From positions 62,001-126,000 of the forward strand of contig NZ_CALKHS010000004.1 of NCBI RefSeq assembly GCF_937988725.1: a stretch of 64,000 nt of DNA. The letters run 5' to 3'. The notes beneath the pieces are model-generated. The model saw nothing but the letters and a program-made list of their open reading frames with translations. It was not told the DNA's origin and did not search any database. Of this stretch, positions 36,101 to 44,824 are shown piece after piece. The translations under genes and the position numbers were made by a program. Each line of letters starts with the position of its first letter. Positions within the stretch are counted from its first letter, which is position 1. The stretch comes from an uncultured Castellaniella sp. Lineage in GTDB: Bacteria; Pseudomonadota; Gammaproteobacteria; Burkholderiales; Burkholderiaceae_B.

Positions 36101-36150
36101 ATTTTATACGAAACTATAATTTGTATACAAAACTGATAATCGTATTCAAA
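36101..36150 (+). promoter_or_regulatory. Promoter with three phased GntR-type operator copies
   Basis: A perfect 12-base palindrome TTTGTATACAAA lies at 36120-36131. Two copies matching it at 9 of 12 positions lie at 36101-36112 (ATTTTATACGAA) and 36139-36150 (ATCGTATTCAAA), so the three are spaced exactly 19 bases. A perfect TATAAT at 36115-36120 abuts the central copy, with only a weak TTCCAT -35 at 36093-36098. The pattern resembles UxuR-type GntR sites and sits just before the GntR gene start, so autorepression is the simple reading. Confidence 0.7.
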
Positions 36151-36154
36151 CACC

Positions 36155-36835
36155 ATGGACAGCACACAAAAAAGAAAGACCTCACAGTCCGTTTACGAGG
36201 ATGTCAGGACGCTCCTGGGCGACATGATGCAGGGCCTGACCGAGCCCGTCCGCGTCCGGGAAGACGAACTGGCGGCCCAGCTGGGCGTCAGCCGGACGCC
36301 GGTGCGCGAGGCTCTGATCCGGCTTGAAAGCACGGGTCTGATCAGCTTGCGGCCCGGCAGGGGCGCGCTGCTGTCGCCCGTCACGGACGGCGAATATCTG
36401 GAATGGCTCCAGCTGCGGGAAGTGCTGGAAGGATTCGCGGCGCGCGAAGCGGCGCTGAACGCCTCGCAGCGGGACGTGGAACGGCTGCGGGCGCTGTTCG
36501 AGCCTTTCCTGACGAGCAGTGTGGACGACCGCGACGCGGATGCCTATGCGCAGGCGAACGTGACGTTCCACGAAGAAATCATCGCCTTGGCGAACAACCG
36601 CCTGCTGGAACAGGTGTGGGCCGCCTTCGGGCACCGGCAGACCACGTTCCGCCGGCAGACCATCAAGCGCCTGCACCGCGGCGCGGATTCATTGCGCGAG
36701 CATCTGGCCATGATCGACGCCATCGCCCAGCGGGATGCCGATCTGGCGGATCGCCTGGCCAGGGCCCATGTCCACGCGCTTTTCGACGCCTTCCAGAAAT
36801 ACCGCGCCAGCACGGACCGGCAGCAGGATTCCTGA
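36155..36835 (+). CDS. GntR-family (FadR/FCD subgroup) transcriptional regulator
   Basis: 226 residues. N-terminal winged helix (about 12-78) with VREDELAAQLGVSRTPVREALIRLESTGLISLRPGRGALL, then an all-helical FCD effector domain in which the metal-binding pattern is visible (an Asp/Asn in ANVTFHEEI, and His in LREHLAMIDAI and RAHVHAL). Such regulators sense small carboxylates or sugar acids. It is placed at the head of a catabolic and TRAP-transport cluster, with an operator array at its own promoter, so it probably represses both itself and the genes that follow 34 bases downstream. Confidence 0.92.
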   Translation: MDSTQKRKTSQSVYEDVRTLLGDMMQGLTEPVRVREDELAAQLGVSRTPVREALIRLESTGLISLRPGRGALLSPVTDGEYLEWLQLREVLEGFAAREAALNASQRDVERLRALFEPFLTSSVDDRDADAYAQANVTFHEEIIALANNRLLEQVWAAFGHRQTTFRRQTIKRLHRGADSLREHLAMIDAIAQRDADLADRLARAHVHALFDAFQKYRASTDRQQDS

Positions 36836-36869
36836 AAGAACGTTTTGCTTTTCCATGGATGATTTTTAA

Positions 36870-37784
36870 ATGAAATTCTTGAGTTTTACAGAGGGGCGGG
36901 AGCGGCGGTTGGGGCTGCTCGAAGAGAGCGGAGACGTCGTGGACCTGACCGCCCTGCTGCGCGGATTCCCGGGGCATGGCTTGCCGGCCGTCCCCACGGA
37001 CGTGAGCGAACTGATCGAACTGGGCGAGCCCGCCCTGGACGCCATCAAGGCATGCCTGGCCTCCAGCGGCGACGCCGCCCGGGACGCGCGCAGCCTGGAT
37101 CAGATCCGGGTCCTGGCGCCCATCCGTGTGAAAAAGAACGTGTTCTGCGTCGGCCGCAATTATCGGGATCACATCATCGAAGGCAATCTGGCGCGCGGCC
37201 GGCCCGCGGACCAGTTCCCGAAGGCGATCGAATTCTTCACCAAGCCGCCGACCGCGGTCATCGGCCACGGGGATTCCGTGCAGCGTCAGGCCGGCCTGAC
37301 GGACAGTCTGGACTACGAGGCGGAATTCGCCATCGTCATCGGCCGCCGGGGCCGGAACATTTCGCGCGCCGAGGCGCTGGACCACGTGTTCGGCTACACC
37401 ATCGTCAATGACGTGACCGCCCGGGACCTGCAGCTGCGCCATGGACAGTGGTTCAAGGGCAAGGGCCTGGACACCAGCTGCCCCATGGGGCCCGTCGTGG
37501 TCCACCGTTCGGCCATCGCCAACCCCAATGGCCTCGACGTGTCGCTGACCGTGAACGGCGAATTGCGGCAGTCGGACAACACCGCTTCGATGATCTTCAC
37601 CGTCGAAGCCATCATCGAGCAGCTGTCGGCCGGGATGACCCTGGAGCCGGGCGACGTGATCGCCACGGGCACGCCCAAGGGCGTCGGCTTCGCCAGGACC
37701 CCGCCGGCCTGTCTGCAGGTGGGGGATGTCGTGTCCGCCACCGTGCAGCACATCGGCACCTTGACCAACATCGTATCGGAATGA
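36870..37784 (+). CDS. Fumarylacetoacetate-hydrolase family enzyme
   Basis: 304-residue FAH-fold enzyme. The metal ligands Glu-Glu-Asp of the family are visible in LDYEAEFAIVIG and the NDVTARDLQ segment, with KNVFCVGRNY and FKGKGLDTSCPMGPVVV also conserved. Members hydrolyse or isomerise beta-diketo or oxo-acids, for example diketo-deoxy-sugar acids, hydroxyhepta-dienedioate or oxaloacetate enol. The neighbouring short-chain dehydrogenases suggest a 2,4-diketo-3-deoxy acid as the substrate, but a sugar-acid dehydratase is missing here, so this is only a guess. Confidence 0.85.
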   Translation: MKFLSFTEGRERRLGLLEESGDVVDLTALLRGFPGHGLPAVPTDVSELIELGEPALDAIKACLASSGDAARDARSLDQIRVLAPIRVKKNVFCVGRNYRDHIIEGNLARGRPADQFPKAIEFFTKPPTAVIGHGDSVQRQAGLTDSLDYEAEFAIVIGRRGRNISRAEALDHVFGYTIVNDVTARDLQLRHGQWFKGKGLDTSCPMGPVVVHRSAIANPNGLDVSLTVNGELRQSDNTASMIFTVEAIIEQLSAGMTLEPGDVIATGTPKGVGFARTPPACLQVGDVVSATVQHIGTLTNIVSE

Positions 37785-37822
37785 CGGCGGCGGACCGCGC
37801 CGTCCCCATGACAGGAGACATG

Positions 37823-38218
37823 ATGACACTGCCCAAAGACCTCGCACCTTTTGCCACCGGCGAACTGGCGTCCCGATACGTGGACGTCGACACGCTGCCC
37901 TGGAAGCCGACGCCCACGCCGGGCATCGATATGAAGATCCTTCTGGACATTCCCGAAACCGGTTTGATGACGGCGCTGTTCCGCTGGCAGCCGGGAACCT
38001 CGCTGCCGCTGCACGAGCACGTCGAGATCGAACAGACCTATGTGCTGAGCGGCAGCATCGTCGACGACGAAGGGGAAGTCCGCGCCGGCGACTACGTCTG
38101 GCGCCCGAAGGGCAATCGGCACATCGCGCGTTCTCCGGATGGCGCGCTGGTGCTTTCGTTCTTTCTCAAGCCGAACCGATTCCTCGAAGGCGCTCTGGCC
38201 GGACAGGAACTGAAGTGA
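37823..38218 (+). CDS. Cupin-domain protein
   Basis: 131-residue single cupin, similar to the ChrR-type cupins. Metal ligands are seen in SLPLHEHVEIEQTYVLSG (His-x-His-x-Glu pattern) and in the second motif GDYVWRPKGNRHIARS. Start placed at the second of two adjacent ATG codons because it gives a proper distance to the AGGAG site; the frame is open further upstream into the FAH gene. It may be an enzyme or a metabolite sensor; nothing decides. Confidence 0.8.
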   Translation: MTLPKDLAPFATGELASRYVDVDTLPWKPTPTPGIDMKILLDIPETGLMTALFRWQPGTSLPLHEHVEIEQTYVLSGSIVDDEGEVRAGDYVWRPKGNRHIARSPDGALVLSFFLKPNRFLEGALAGQELK

Positions 38219-38223
38219 ACTGT

Positions 38224-38259
38224 CTGCGGGCCGGCCCGGCTTTCCCGGACCGGCCGCAG
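38224..38259 (+). other. Hairpin between the cupin and TRAP genes
   Basis: CTGCGG-g-CCGG (38224-38234) pairs with CCGGCCGCAG (38250-38259) with one bulged G, and a CCGG/CCGG pair closes inside. No good T-run follows, so it may be an mRNA stabiliser or processing site rather than a terminator. Confidence 0.4.
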
Positions 38260-38298
38260 TCTTGATTTCTCTAAAAATCGAAGAGTAGGAGACACTCT

Positions 38299-39318
38299 AT
38301 GTCGTTCAAGATGAAAACCGTCGTGGCGGGCGTGGCCGCCGCCCTGCTGGCTTCCGTGGCCGGCCAGGCCTCGGCCGAGGTCAAGGACCGCAGCATGAAG
38401 TTCAGCTACGCGGTCAGTGCGACCAATCCCGTGGGCCTGGCCGCCCAGAAATTCATTGACGTCGCCAGCGAAAAGACGGGCGGCAAGTTCAAGATCACCG
38501 GCTATCCGGACGCCCAGCTGGGCAATGAAATCCAGTCCATGTCCTCCGCGCAGGGGGGCATTGTCGAGCTGACGGTCGCCTCCACCGCCGGGGCGGCCAG
38601 CAACGTCAAGGAACTCGGGATCTTCGACCTGCCGTTCCTGTTCCATTCGGTTGAAGAAGCCGATGCCGTGGTGGATGGTCCCGTCGGGAAGCGCCTGCTG
38701 GACAAGTTTTCCAGCAAGAACCTGGTGGGGCTGTGCTATTGGGATTATGGGTTCCGCCAGGTCTCCAACAGCAAGCACCCGATTCGCAAGCTCGAGGACT
38801 TCGACGGCCTGAAGCTGCGGGTCCTGCAAAACCGCATTTATATCGATACGTTCAAGGCGCTGGGGGCCAATCCGCTGCCGCTGCCGTATCCGGAAACCTA
38901 TACGGCCCTGGAAAGCAAGGCGATCGACGGGCAGGAAAGCTCCTTCCTGGTCACCAAGAGCAGCGGATACCAGGAAATCCAGAAATACCTGACCGAGACC
39001 CAGCACGTCTTCCTGCCCGCGGTCGTGCTGGCCAGCAAGCGGTTCTGGGATCGCCTGAGCCCCGAAGAACAGACCGTCCTGCGGGACTCCTGCGCGGAAT
39101 CCGTGACGTATTTCCGCCAGGTCAGCCGCCAGATGGAAAAGGACGTCGTCAAGGAACTGGAGGCCGCCGGCATGGAGTTCAACCAGATCGAGCCGGCGGA
39201 AAAAGCCCGGATGGTCGAGGCGACCGCTTCCGTGACGGAGAAGTACAAGGCCGAATTGGGCGCGGACCTGGTCGACGAGACCCTGGCCACGATCCAGAAG
39301 GTCCGGAACAAGCAATAA
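38299..39318 (+). CDS. dctP: TRAP transporter solute-binding protein (DctP family)
   Basis: 339-residue periplasmic receptor of a tripartite ATP-independent transporter. Signal peptide 1-26 (cleavage after QASA). DctP-family features: FSYAVSATNPVGLAAQKFIDVASEKTGGKFKI at the start of the mature protein, the central DYGFRQVSNSKHPIRKLEDFDGLKLRV with the carboxylate-binding Arg, and ALGANPLPLPYPETYTALESKAIDGQESS. The ligand is likely an organic or sugar acid. A good ribosome site (GTAGGAG) precedes the ATG. Confidence 0.92.
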   Translation: MSFKMKTVVAGVAAALLASVAGQASAEVKDRSMKFSYAVSATNPVGLAAQKFIDVASEKTGGKFKITGYPDAQLGNEIQSMSSAQGGIVELTVASTAGAASNVKELGIFDLPFLFHSVEEADAVVDGPVGKRLLDKFSSKNLVGLCYWDYGFRQVSNSKHPIRKLEDFDGLKLRVLQNRIYIDTFKALGANPLPLPYPETYTALESKAIDGQESSFLVTKSSGYQEIQKYLTETQHVFLPAVVLASKRFWDRLSPEEQTVLRDSCAESVTYFRQVSRQMEKDVVKELEAAGMEFNQIEPAEKARMVEATASVTEKYKAELGADLVDETLATIQKVRNKQ

Positions 39319-39337
39319 ACACGGGCATCGAGCCCGG

Positions 39338-39387
39338 GGCGCGTCCGTCGGCGGCAAGCAGTCCGGAACCGGCCGGACGCGCCTTTT
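39338..39387 (+). terminator. Attenuating terminator between dctP and dctQM
   Basis: GGCGCGTCCG (39338-39347) pairs perfectly with CGGACGCGCC (39374-39383) and is followed by TTTT. Lying after the binding-protein gene inside an operon, it would allow more receptor than membrane subunits to be made. Confidence 0.65.
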
Positions 39388-39405
39388 CAATCGGGAGCAT
39401 CAGCC

Positions 39406-39918
39406 ATGACAAAGCTGATCAAGACCTATTTTTCCCTGCTGAAAGTCGTCATCGTCCTGTGTCTGGCGGCGATGGTCGTGATGGTGTTCGCCAATGTGGT
39501 GATGCGCTATGTGTTCAATACGGGGCTGCCCGTGTCGGAGGAGCTGGCGCGCTGGTGTTTCGTCTGGCTGACTTTTCTGGGCGCGATCCTGGTGCTGCAT
39601 GAACGGTCCCACCTGGGGGTGGACGTGGTGGTGCAGATCATGCCGCCGAAGGTCCGCAAATTCTGCCTGGCGCTCGCTTCCCTGCTGATGCTCTATGCGA
39701 CGTGGCTGGTGTTGATGGGCAGCATCGAACAGACGCGCCTGAACTATGAGGCGACCGCGCCGGCCTCGGGCCTGTCGCAAGCCTGGTTCTTCGGCGTGGG
39801 CGTCGTCTTCGCCATCTCGACGGGAGGCATCCTGCTGTATCAGTTGTACGCGCTGATCCGCACGCCCGCGGCCGATCTGGAATCCATCGCGGCCAACACT
39901 TCCTCCGGAGCCGATTGA
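39406..39918 (+). CDS. dctQ: TRAP transporter small membrane subunit (DctQ family)
   Basis: 170 residues with four hydrophobic helices (near 12-34, 47-62, 87-107 and 128-148). Family signature: VFANVVMRYVFNTGLPVSEELARWCFVWLTFLGA, that is the conserved N-x-x-x-R-Y and EE-x-x-R pieces. Its stop overlaps the start of dctM by one base. Confidence 0.92.
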   Translation: MTKLIKTYFSLLKVVIVLCLAAMVVMVFANVVMRYVFNTGLPVSEELARWCFVWLTFLGAILVLHERSHLGVDVVVQIMPPKVRKFCLALASLLMLYATWLVLMGSIEQTRLNYEATAPASGLSQAWFFGVGVVFAISTGGILLYQLYALIRTPAADLESIAANTSSGAD

Positions 39919-41198
39919 TGACGCTCGCATTGTTCATTGTTGTCCTGTTCGTCGGGCTTGCCATCGGGCTGCCGGTCGCGTATGCCCTGATTCTGACGGG
40001 CGTGGCGCTGATGTACCAGCTGGATTTCTTCGATGCCCAGATCGTCGCCCAGAATCTGTTGAACGGCGCCGACAGCTTTCCCCTGATGGCCGTTCCGTTC
40101 TTCATGCTCGCCGGCGCCGTGATGAACGCGGGCGGCCTGTCGCAGCGGATCGTGAATCTGGCCCTGGCGCTCGTCGGACACATCCGCGGCGGCCTGGGCT
40201 ATGTCACCATCCTGGCGGCCAGCATTCTGGCCAGCCTGTCCGGTTCCGCCGCCGCCGATGCCGCCGCCCTGTCCGCGCTGCTGGTGCCGATGATGATGAA
40301 GGCGGGGAATTCCAGAGGACGGTCGGGCGGGCTGGTGGCCTCTTCGGGAATCATCGCGCTGGTCATTCCGCCTTCCATCGGCCTGATCCTGATCGGGGTC
40401 ACCGGCAACATCTCCATCACGGGCCTGTTCATGGCGGGGATCGTGCCGGGGATCCTGATGGCGCTGTGCCTGTGCGCGACCTGGTTTCTGGTGTCGCGCC
40501 GGGACAAGATCGCGCCGCTGCCCAAGGTTCCCGCCAGGGAAGTGCTGTCCCTGGTGATCAAGAGCTTCTGGGCGCTGCTGCTGCCCGTGATCATCATCGT
40601 CGGCCTGCGCTTTGGCGTGTTCACGCCGACCGAGGCCGGCGTGGTGGCCGCCGTCTATGCCCTGTTCGTGGCGACGTGCATCTATCGCGAGCTGCGGCTG
40701 AATCAGCTGTACGAGGTCTTTCTGGAATCCGCCAAGATGAGCGCGATGGTGATGTTCCTGGTCGCCGCCGCGCTCGTGTCGGGATGGATGATCACGATCG
40801 CCGGCCTGCCTCATCAGGTGATGGCGCTGGTGGAACCGGTCAAGGATTCCCCCACCTTGCTCATGCTGGTGATCGTCGGCCTGGTCCTGGTGGTCGGGAC
40901 GGCGATGGACATGATCCCGATCGTGCTGATCCTGATCCCGGTCCTGTTGCCCGCCGTGGTGGCGGCGGGCATCGATCCCGTGTATTTCGGCATCGTGTTC
41001 ATGCTGGCCTGCTCCATCGGGCTGATCACGCCGCCCGTGGGCGCCGTGCTCAACGTGGTGGCCGGCGTGACCAAGGCCCGGATGATCGAGGTCATCGTGG
41101 GGGTCTGGCCGTTCCTGGCGGCGCAATGCGTGGCCTTGCTGCTGCTGATCCTCTTCCCCCAGCTGGTGCTGGCCCCTTACCGATGGATCATGGGATAG
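39918..41198 (+). CDS. dctM: TRAP transporter large permease (DctM family)
   Basis: 426-residue sodium-coupled permease with about 12 helices. Recognisable family blocks are FPLMAVPFFMLAGAVMNAGG, SILASLSGSAAADAAAL, MKAGNSRGRSGGLVASSGIIALVIPPSIGLILIG, and CSIGLITPPVGAVLNVV near the end. The ATG (39918) with a GGAG site seven bases upstream is preferred to the TTG just before it. Acts with dctQ and dctP. Confidence 0.93.
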   Translation: MTLALFIVVLFVGLAIGLPVAYALILTGVALMYQLDFFDAQIVAQNLLNGADSFPLMAVPFFMLAGAVMNAGGLSQRIVNLALALVGHIRGGLGYVTILAASILASLSGSAAADAAALSALLVPMMMKAGNSRGRSGGLVASSGIIALVIPPSIGLILIGVTGNISITGLFMAGIVPGILMALCLCATWFLVSRRDKIAPLPKVPAREVLSLVIKSFWALLLPVIIIVGLRFGVFTPTEAGVVAAVYALFVATCIYRELRLNQLYEVFLESAKMSAMVMFLVAAALVSGWMITIAGLPHQVMALVEPVKDSPTLLMLVIVGLVLVVGTAMDMIPIVLILIPVLLPAVVAAGIDPVYFGIVFMLACSIGLITPPVGAVLNVVAGVTKARMIEVIVGVWPFLAAQCVALLLLILFPQLVLAPYRWIMG

Positions 41199-41239
41199 CG
41201 CCGGCGTGACGCGACGCAGGCGTGATCAATGGAGAAAGC

Positions 41240-42022
41240 ATGAGTGGCATGAATGAATTGCAGGGCTGCAGGGTCATGGTCTCCGCCGGCGCCTCGGGCA
41301 TCGGCCTGACGATCGCCCGGGCCTTCCTGGCGGCCGGCGCGCGCGTCGAGGTCTGCGATGTGTCGGACGACGCATTGCGCCAGGCCGGGGACGCGCCGGG
41401 CGGGCTGGGCACGCATCGGGCGGACGTGTCCGACGCGGGCGCGGTCGACCGCTGGTTCGACAAGGCATTGGGCGCCCTGGGCGGGCTGGATGTGCTGGTC
41501 AACAACGCCGGGGTGGCGGGCCCGACCGGCGCGCTGGAAGACCTGTCCGAAGAAGACTGGGACCGCACGATGTCCGTCAACGTGCGGGGCCACTTCCTGT
41601 GCACGCGCCGCGCGATTCCCGCGCTCAAGCAGTCGGGGCGCGCGGCCATCATCAACATCAGTTCGGTCGCGGGGCGCCTGGGCTATCCGTTCCGGACCCC
41701 CTACGCGGCGTCGAAGTGGGCCGTGATCGGAATGACGCAGAGCCTGGCCATCGAACTGGGGCCTCACGACATCACGGTCAATGCGATATTGCCGGGCATC
41801 GTGGAGAGCCGCCGCGTCGCCGAGGTGCTGGCCTCGAAGGCGCGTCTGCAGGGCGTCACGGAAGACGCGTTGCGGGCAGAGGTGCTCGAGCACGTCGCGC
41901 TGAACCGCATGGTGCCCATGGCGCACATCGCCGATACCGCGCTGTTCCTGGCGTCGCCCGCCGGCCGCAGCATCACCGGACAGAACATGAATGTGTGCGC
42001 CGGCGTGCGGGCCTTGCGCTGA
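41240..42022 (+). CDS. Short-chain dehydrogenase/reductase (first)
   Basis: 260-residue classical SDR. NAD(P) site SAGASGIGLTIARAF (the usual TG is replaced by SA), NNAG motif VNNAGVAG, catalytic Ser in NISSVAG and Tyr/Lys in TPYAASKWA. Start set at the ATG with a GGAGA site; the frame is open six codons upstream to a GTG. Probably oxidises a hydroxy-acid or sugar-acid intermediate taken up by the adjacent TRAP system. Confidence 0.88.
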   Translation: MSGMNELQGCRVMVSAGASGIGLTIARAFLAAGARVEVCDVSDDALRQAGDAPGGLGTHRADVSDAGAVDRWFDKALGALGGLDVLVNNAGVAGPTGALEDLSEEDWDRTMSVNVRGHFLCTRRAIPALKQSGRAAIINISSVAGRLGYPFRTPYAASKWAVIGMTQSLAIELGPHDITVNAILPGIVESRRVAEVLASKARLQGVTEDALRAEVLEHVALNRMVPMAHIADTALFLASPAGRSITGQNMNVCAGVRALR

Positions 42023-42101
42023 GCCCTGTGTTTTTCGCCCGATCCCCGGGGCCGCATGAGAAGGCCGCGGGGCGGGGATGGATTCGATTTGCGGAGTGGA
42101 A

Positions 42102-42881
42102 ATGAAAGCTGATTATCTGAAGGACGTGTTCGGCCTCGAGGGCCGGACTGCGCTGATCACCGGCTCGGGCTCGGGCCTGGGCCATGCGATGGCCGAGGCC
42201 CTCGGCAAGGCCGGCGCCCGGGTGGTCATCAACGACCTGTCGCTGGAGCGCTGCGAGGCGGCCGTGGCGGAACTGGCGGCTCAGGGCGTCGAGGCCCGCC
42301 CGGCGCCCTTCGACGTCTCCGATCACGAGCAGGTGCGCCAGGCGGTTCTCGGCCTGGAGTCGGCCGGGTGGGGGATCGACGTGCTGGTCAGCAACGCGGG
42401 CAACCAGAACCGGATGCCCCTGATCGAACAGGCGCCCGAAGCCTGGCGGTCGCTGTTCCAGGTGCACGTCGACGGCGCGTTCAACTGCGTGCAGGCGGTT
42501 CTGCCCCGGATGGTCGCCCAGGGAGAAGGCCGCATCGTGCTGATGGCCTCCGTGGCGTCCATGGCGAGCATGCCGGGCATATCGGCGTACGCTTCCGCCA
42601 AGGGAGCCCTGGCGGCCCTGACGCGCGCGGTGGCGGTCGAATACGGGGAAAAGGGCGTCTGCTGCAATGCATTGGCCCCCGGTTTCGTGCGGACGCAATT
42701 CACCGCGGCCCTGCAGGAAAAGGAGCAGTTCAATGCTTTTCTGGAGCAATCGGTGCCGCTCAAGCGCTGGGCGACGCCCGATGACATCGCTCCCGCGGTG
42801 CTGTATCTCGCGTCGCGCGCGGGAAGCTTCGTGAATGGCCATGTGCTGGCCATCGATGGCGGGCTGCTGGCCCGGATGTAA
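42102..42881 (+). CDS. Short-chain dehydrogenase/reductase (second)
   Basis: 259-residue SDR, in style near gluconate 5-dehydrogenases (idnO/gno type). NAD(P) site TGSGSGLGHAMAEAL, VSNAGNQNRM in place of NNAG, catalytic Ser in MASVASM and Tyr/Lys in SAYASAKGAL. A GCGGAG site precedes the ATG; an earlier ATG in frame lies eight codons upstream. Two SDRs plus an FAH-family enzyme suggest successive oxidations and then a hydrolytic or tautomerising step on one substrate. Confidence 0.88.
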   Translation: MKADYLKDVFGLEGRTALITGSGSGLGHAMAEALGKAGARVVINDLSLERCEAAVAELAAQGVEARPAPFDVSDHEQVRQAVLGLESAGWGIDVLVSNAGNQNRMPLIEQAPEAWRSLFQVHVDGAFNCVQAVLPRMVAQGEGRIVLMASVASMASMPGISAYASAKGALAALTRAVAVEYGEKGVCCNALAPGFVRTQFTAALQEKEQFNAFLEQSVPLKRWATPDDIAPAVLYLASRAGSFVNGHVLAIDGGLLARM

Positions 42882-42955
42882 GCAATCGGGGCCGCGGGCG
42901 GCTGTCTGTCAGGCGCCGGCCGTGCGGCATCCCGTGAAACGATGAGAGGCGGTTT

Positions 42956-43288
42956 ATGAGTCAGTCGGATCTGTTCCTGCATGTCGTGATGATGCAGTTC
43001 GATGATCGCGTCGATGCGCGGTTCCACCGGCAGGTGAAGGAGCATGCGGATCGGGTCAGGCGCGAGTGCGGCGGCATCGTGCTGTATCACTACGGTGAAA
43101 ACACGGCGGACCGGTCGCAGGGGTACACGCACGCCACCAGCGCGCTGTTCACCAGCGCGGGCGCCCATGACGCCTACCAGACGAGCCCCGCGCACGTCGC
43201 CATGAAAGAGTTCATGATGGGGCATATCCAGCGGATCGCCGTCCACGATACGGCCATTCCCGCGTCCGAGGCCGGCCAGCCGGATTGA
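42956..43288 (+). CDS. Dabb (stress-responsive A/B-barrel) domain protein
   Basis: 110-residue ferredoxin-like alpha/beta-barrel protein. The family's pattern is visible as LHVVMMQFDDRVDARFHRQV at the start and YHYGENTADRSQGYTHATSALFTSAGAHDAYQTSPAHVAMKEFM in the middle. Such small proteins often accompany catabolic genes and some act as enzymes or dimeric binding proteins; no function can be assigned. Last gene of the cluster, convergent with the mutase gene ten bases away. Confidence 0.82.
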   Translation: MSQSDLFLHVVMMQFDDRVDARFHRQVKEHADRVRRECGGIVLYHYGENTADRSQGYTHATSALFTSAGAHDAYQTSPAHVAMKEFMMGHIQRIAVHDTAIPASEAGQPD

Positions 43289-43298
43289 AGCCGGGGTT

Positions 43299-44684
43299 TC
43301 AGAACGGCAGTTCCCGCCCCGGCAGCAGGGCGTGGATCGCGTCGCGGAATTCCGCCTGGATCCGTGACAGGGCTTCGGGGGTGTCGCCCTCGAAGCGCAG
43401 CACCACCACGGGGGTCGTGTTCGAGGCCCGGGCCAGGCCGAAGCCGTCGGCGTATTCGGCGCGGATGCCGTCGATGGTGATGCGGTCCCGGGCGGCGGGG
43501 AAGCGGCCTTCGGTCTGCAGGCGGCGGATGAAGGCATGCGGCTCGCCTTCGGCCATGGGCAGTTTCAGTTCGGGGGTGGACAGGCCCTGGGGCAGGGATT
43601 CCAGCACCTGGCCGGGGTTTTCGCTGCGCGACAGGATCTCCAGCAGGCGCGCGCCGGCGTAGAGGCCGTCGTCGAAGCCATACCAGCGTTCCTTGAAGAA
43701 GATGTGGCCGCTCATCTCGCCGGCCAGCGGCGCGCCGCTTTCGGCCAGGCGGGCCTTGATCAGGGAATGGCCCGTCTGAGACATCTGCGGGACGCCGCCC
43801 GCGTCGCGGATGGCCTGCCCCAGGTGGCGGCTGCATTTGACGTCGAAGATGATGGGGGCGCCGGGCTCGCGTTGCAGGATGTCCCGTGCGAACAGGATCA
43901 GCTGGCGGTCGGGCCAGATGATCTGGCCGGATTTCGTCACGACCCCCAGGCGGTCGGCGTCGCCGTCGAAGGCCAGGCCGACGTCGCAGTCGGTGCGCCG
44001 CAGGTGCTCGATCAGGTCCTGCAGGTTCGCGGGCTCGGCCGGGTCCGGGTGGTGGTTGGGAAAGTGCCCGTCCACCGTGCAGAACAGTTCATCCACTTCG
44101 CAGCCCAGGGCGCGGAACAGGCGGCCGGCGACCACGGCGCCCACGCCGTTGCCGCAGTCGATGGCGATATGCAGGGGGCGGGCCAGGCGCACGTGATCGG
44201 CGATGCGCCGCACGTAGGTGTCGATCAGGTCCAGGGATTCCGCCCGGCCCGGCGTCGCGCCCGGCGGCGGCTGGATGTCGGCCATGGGGGTGCGCAGCGC
44301 CTGGATGCCTTCGCCGTGCAGGGTGCGGCCGCCCATCATCAGCTTGAAGCCGTTGTAGTCGGGCGGGTTGTGGCTGCCCGTGATGGCCACGCCCGAGCCG
44401 CTGCCGTCCAGATGGGCGGCGAAGTACACCAGCGGAGTGTGCACCAGGCCCAGGTCCTTGGTGTCGATGCCGCCCGCATGCAGGCCGGCCTGCAGGGACG
44501 AGGACAAGCTCGGGCTGCTGAGCCGGCCGTCGTGCCCGACCACCAGGCTGCGGATGTTTTCCAGGCGGGCCTGCGCGGCCAGCGCCAGGCCCAGGGTGTA
44601 GGCGAACACGTCATTCAACTGGTCGGGAACCGTGCCCCGGATGTCGTAGGCTTTGAAGACGGACGCAGGAAATGAAGTGGACAC
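43299..44684 (-). CDS. algC: Phosphomannomutase/phosphoglucomutase (AlgC type)
   Basis: 461-residue alpha-D-phosphohexomutase, the size of Pseudomonas AlgC (463). N-terminal FKAYDIRG, phosphoserine loop GVAITGSHNPPDYNG, Mg2+ loop FDGDADRLG, sugar-binding GEMSGHIFF and C-terminal phosphate-binding SNTTPVVVLRFEG. Makes mannose-1-P and glucose-1-P for LPS core and exopolysaccharide precursors. A GTG start before STSFPASVFKAYDIRG was chosen since this gives the family N-terminus; the frame stays open for 30 more codons. Divergent from the FAD oxidase gene. Confidence 0.92.
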   Translation of the reverse strand: MSTSFPASVFKAYDIRGTVPDQLNDVFAYTLGLALAAQARLENIRSLVVGHDGRLSSPSLSSSLQAGLHAGGIDTKDLGLVHTPLVYFAAHLDGSGSGVAITGSHNPPDYNGFKLMMGGRTLHGEGIQALRTPMADIQPPPGATPGRAESLDLIDTYVRRIADHVRLARPLHIAIDCGNGVGAVVAGRLFRALGCEVDELFCTVDGHFPNHHPDPAEPANLQDLIEHLRRTDCDVGLAFDGDADRLGVVTKSGQIIWPDRQLILFARDILQREPGAPIIFDVKCSRHLGQAIRDAGGVPQMSQTGHSLIKARLAESGAPLAGEMSGHIFFKERWYGFDDGLYAGARLLEILSRSENPGQVLESLPQGLSTPELKLPMAEGEPHAFIRRLQTEGRFPAARDRITIDGIRAEYADGFGLARASNTTPVVVLRFEGDTPEALSRIQAEFRDAIHALLPGRELPF

Positions 44685-44824
44685 GGCGGATCTCGGGCGG
44701 AAGTGGAGGGCAGGGTCGCGGCCGGCGCATCCCGAAAGCCCTGGCGGGCGTGTCGGGACGACGGCATCGCCCATTATCGCCGATTACAATGAAGCCCTCT
44801 TGGCGCATACGGGATTGTCAGTTC

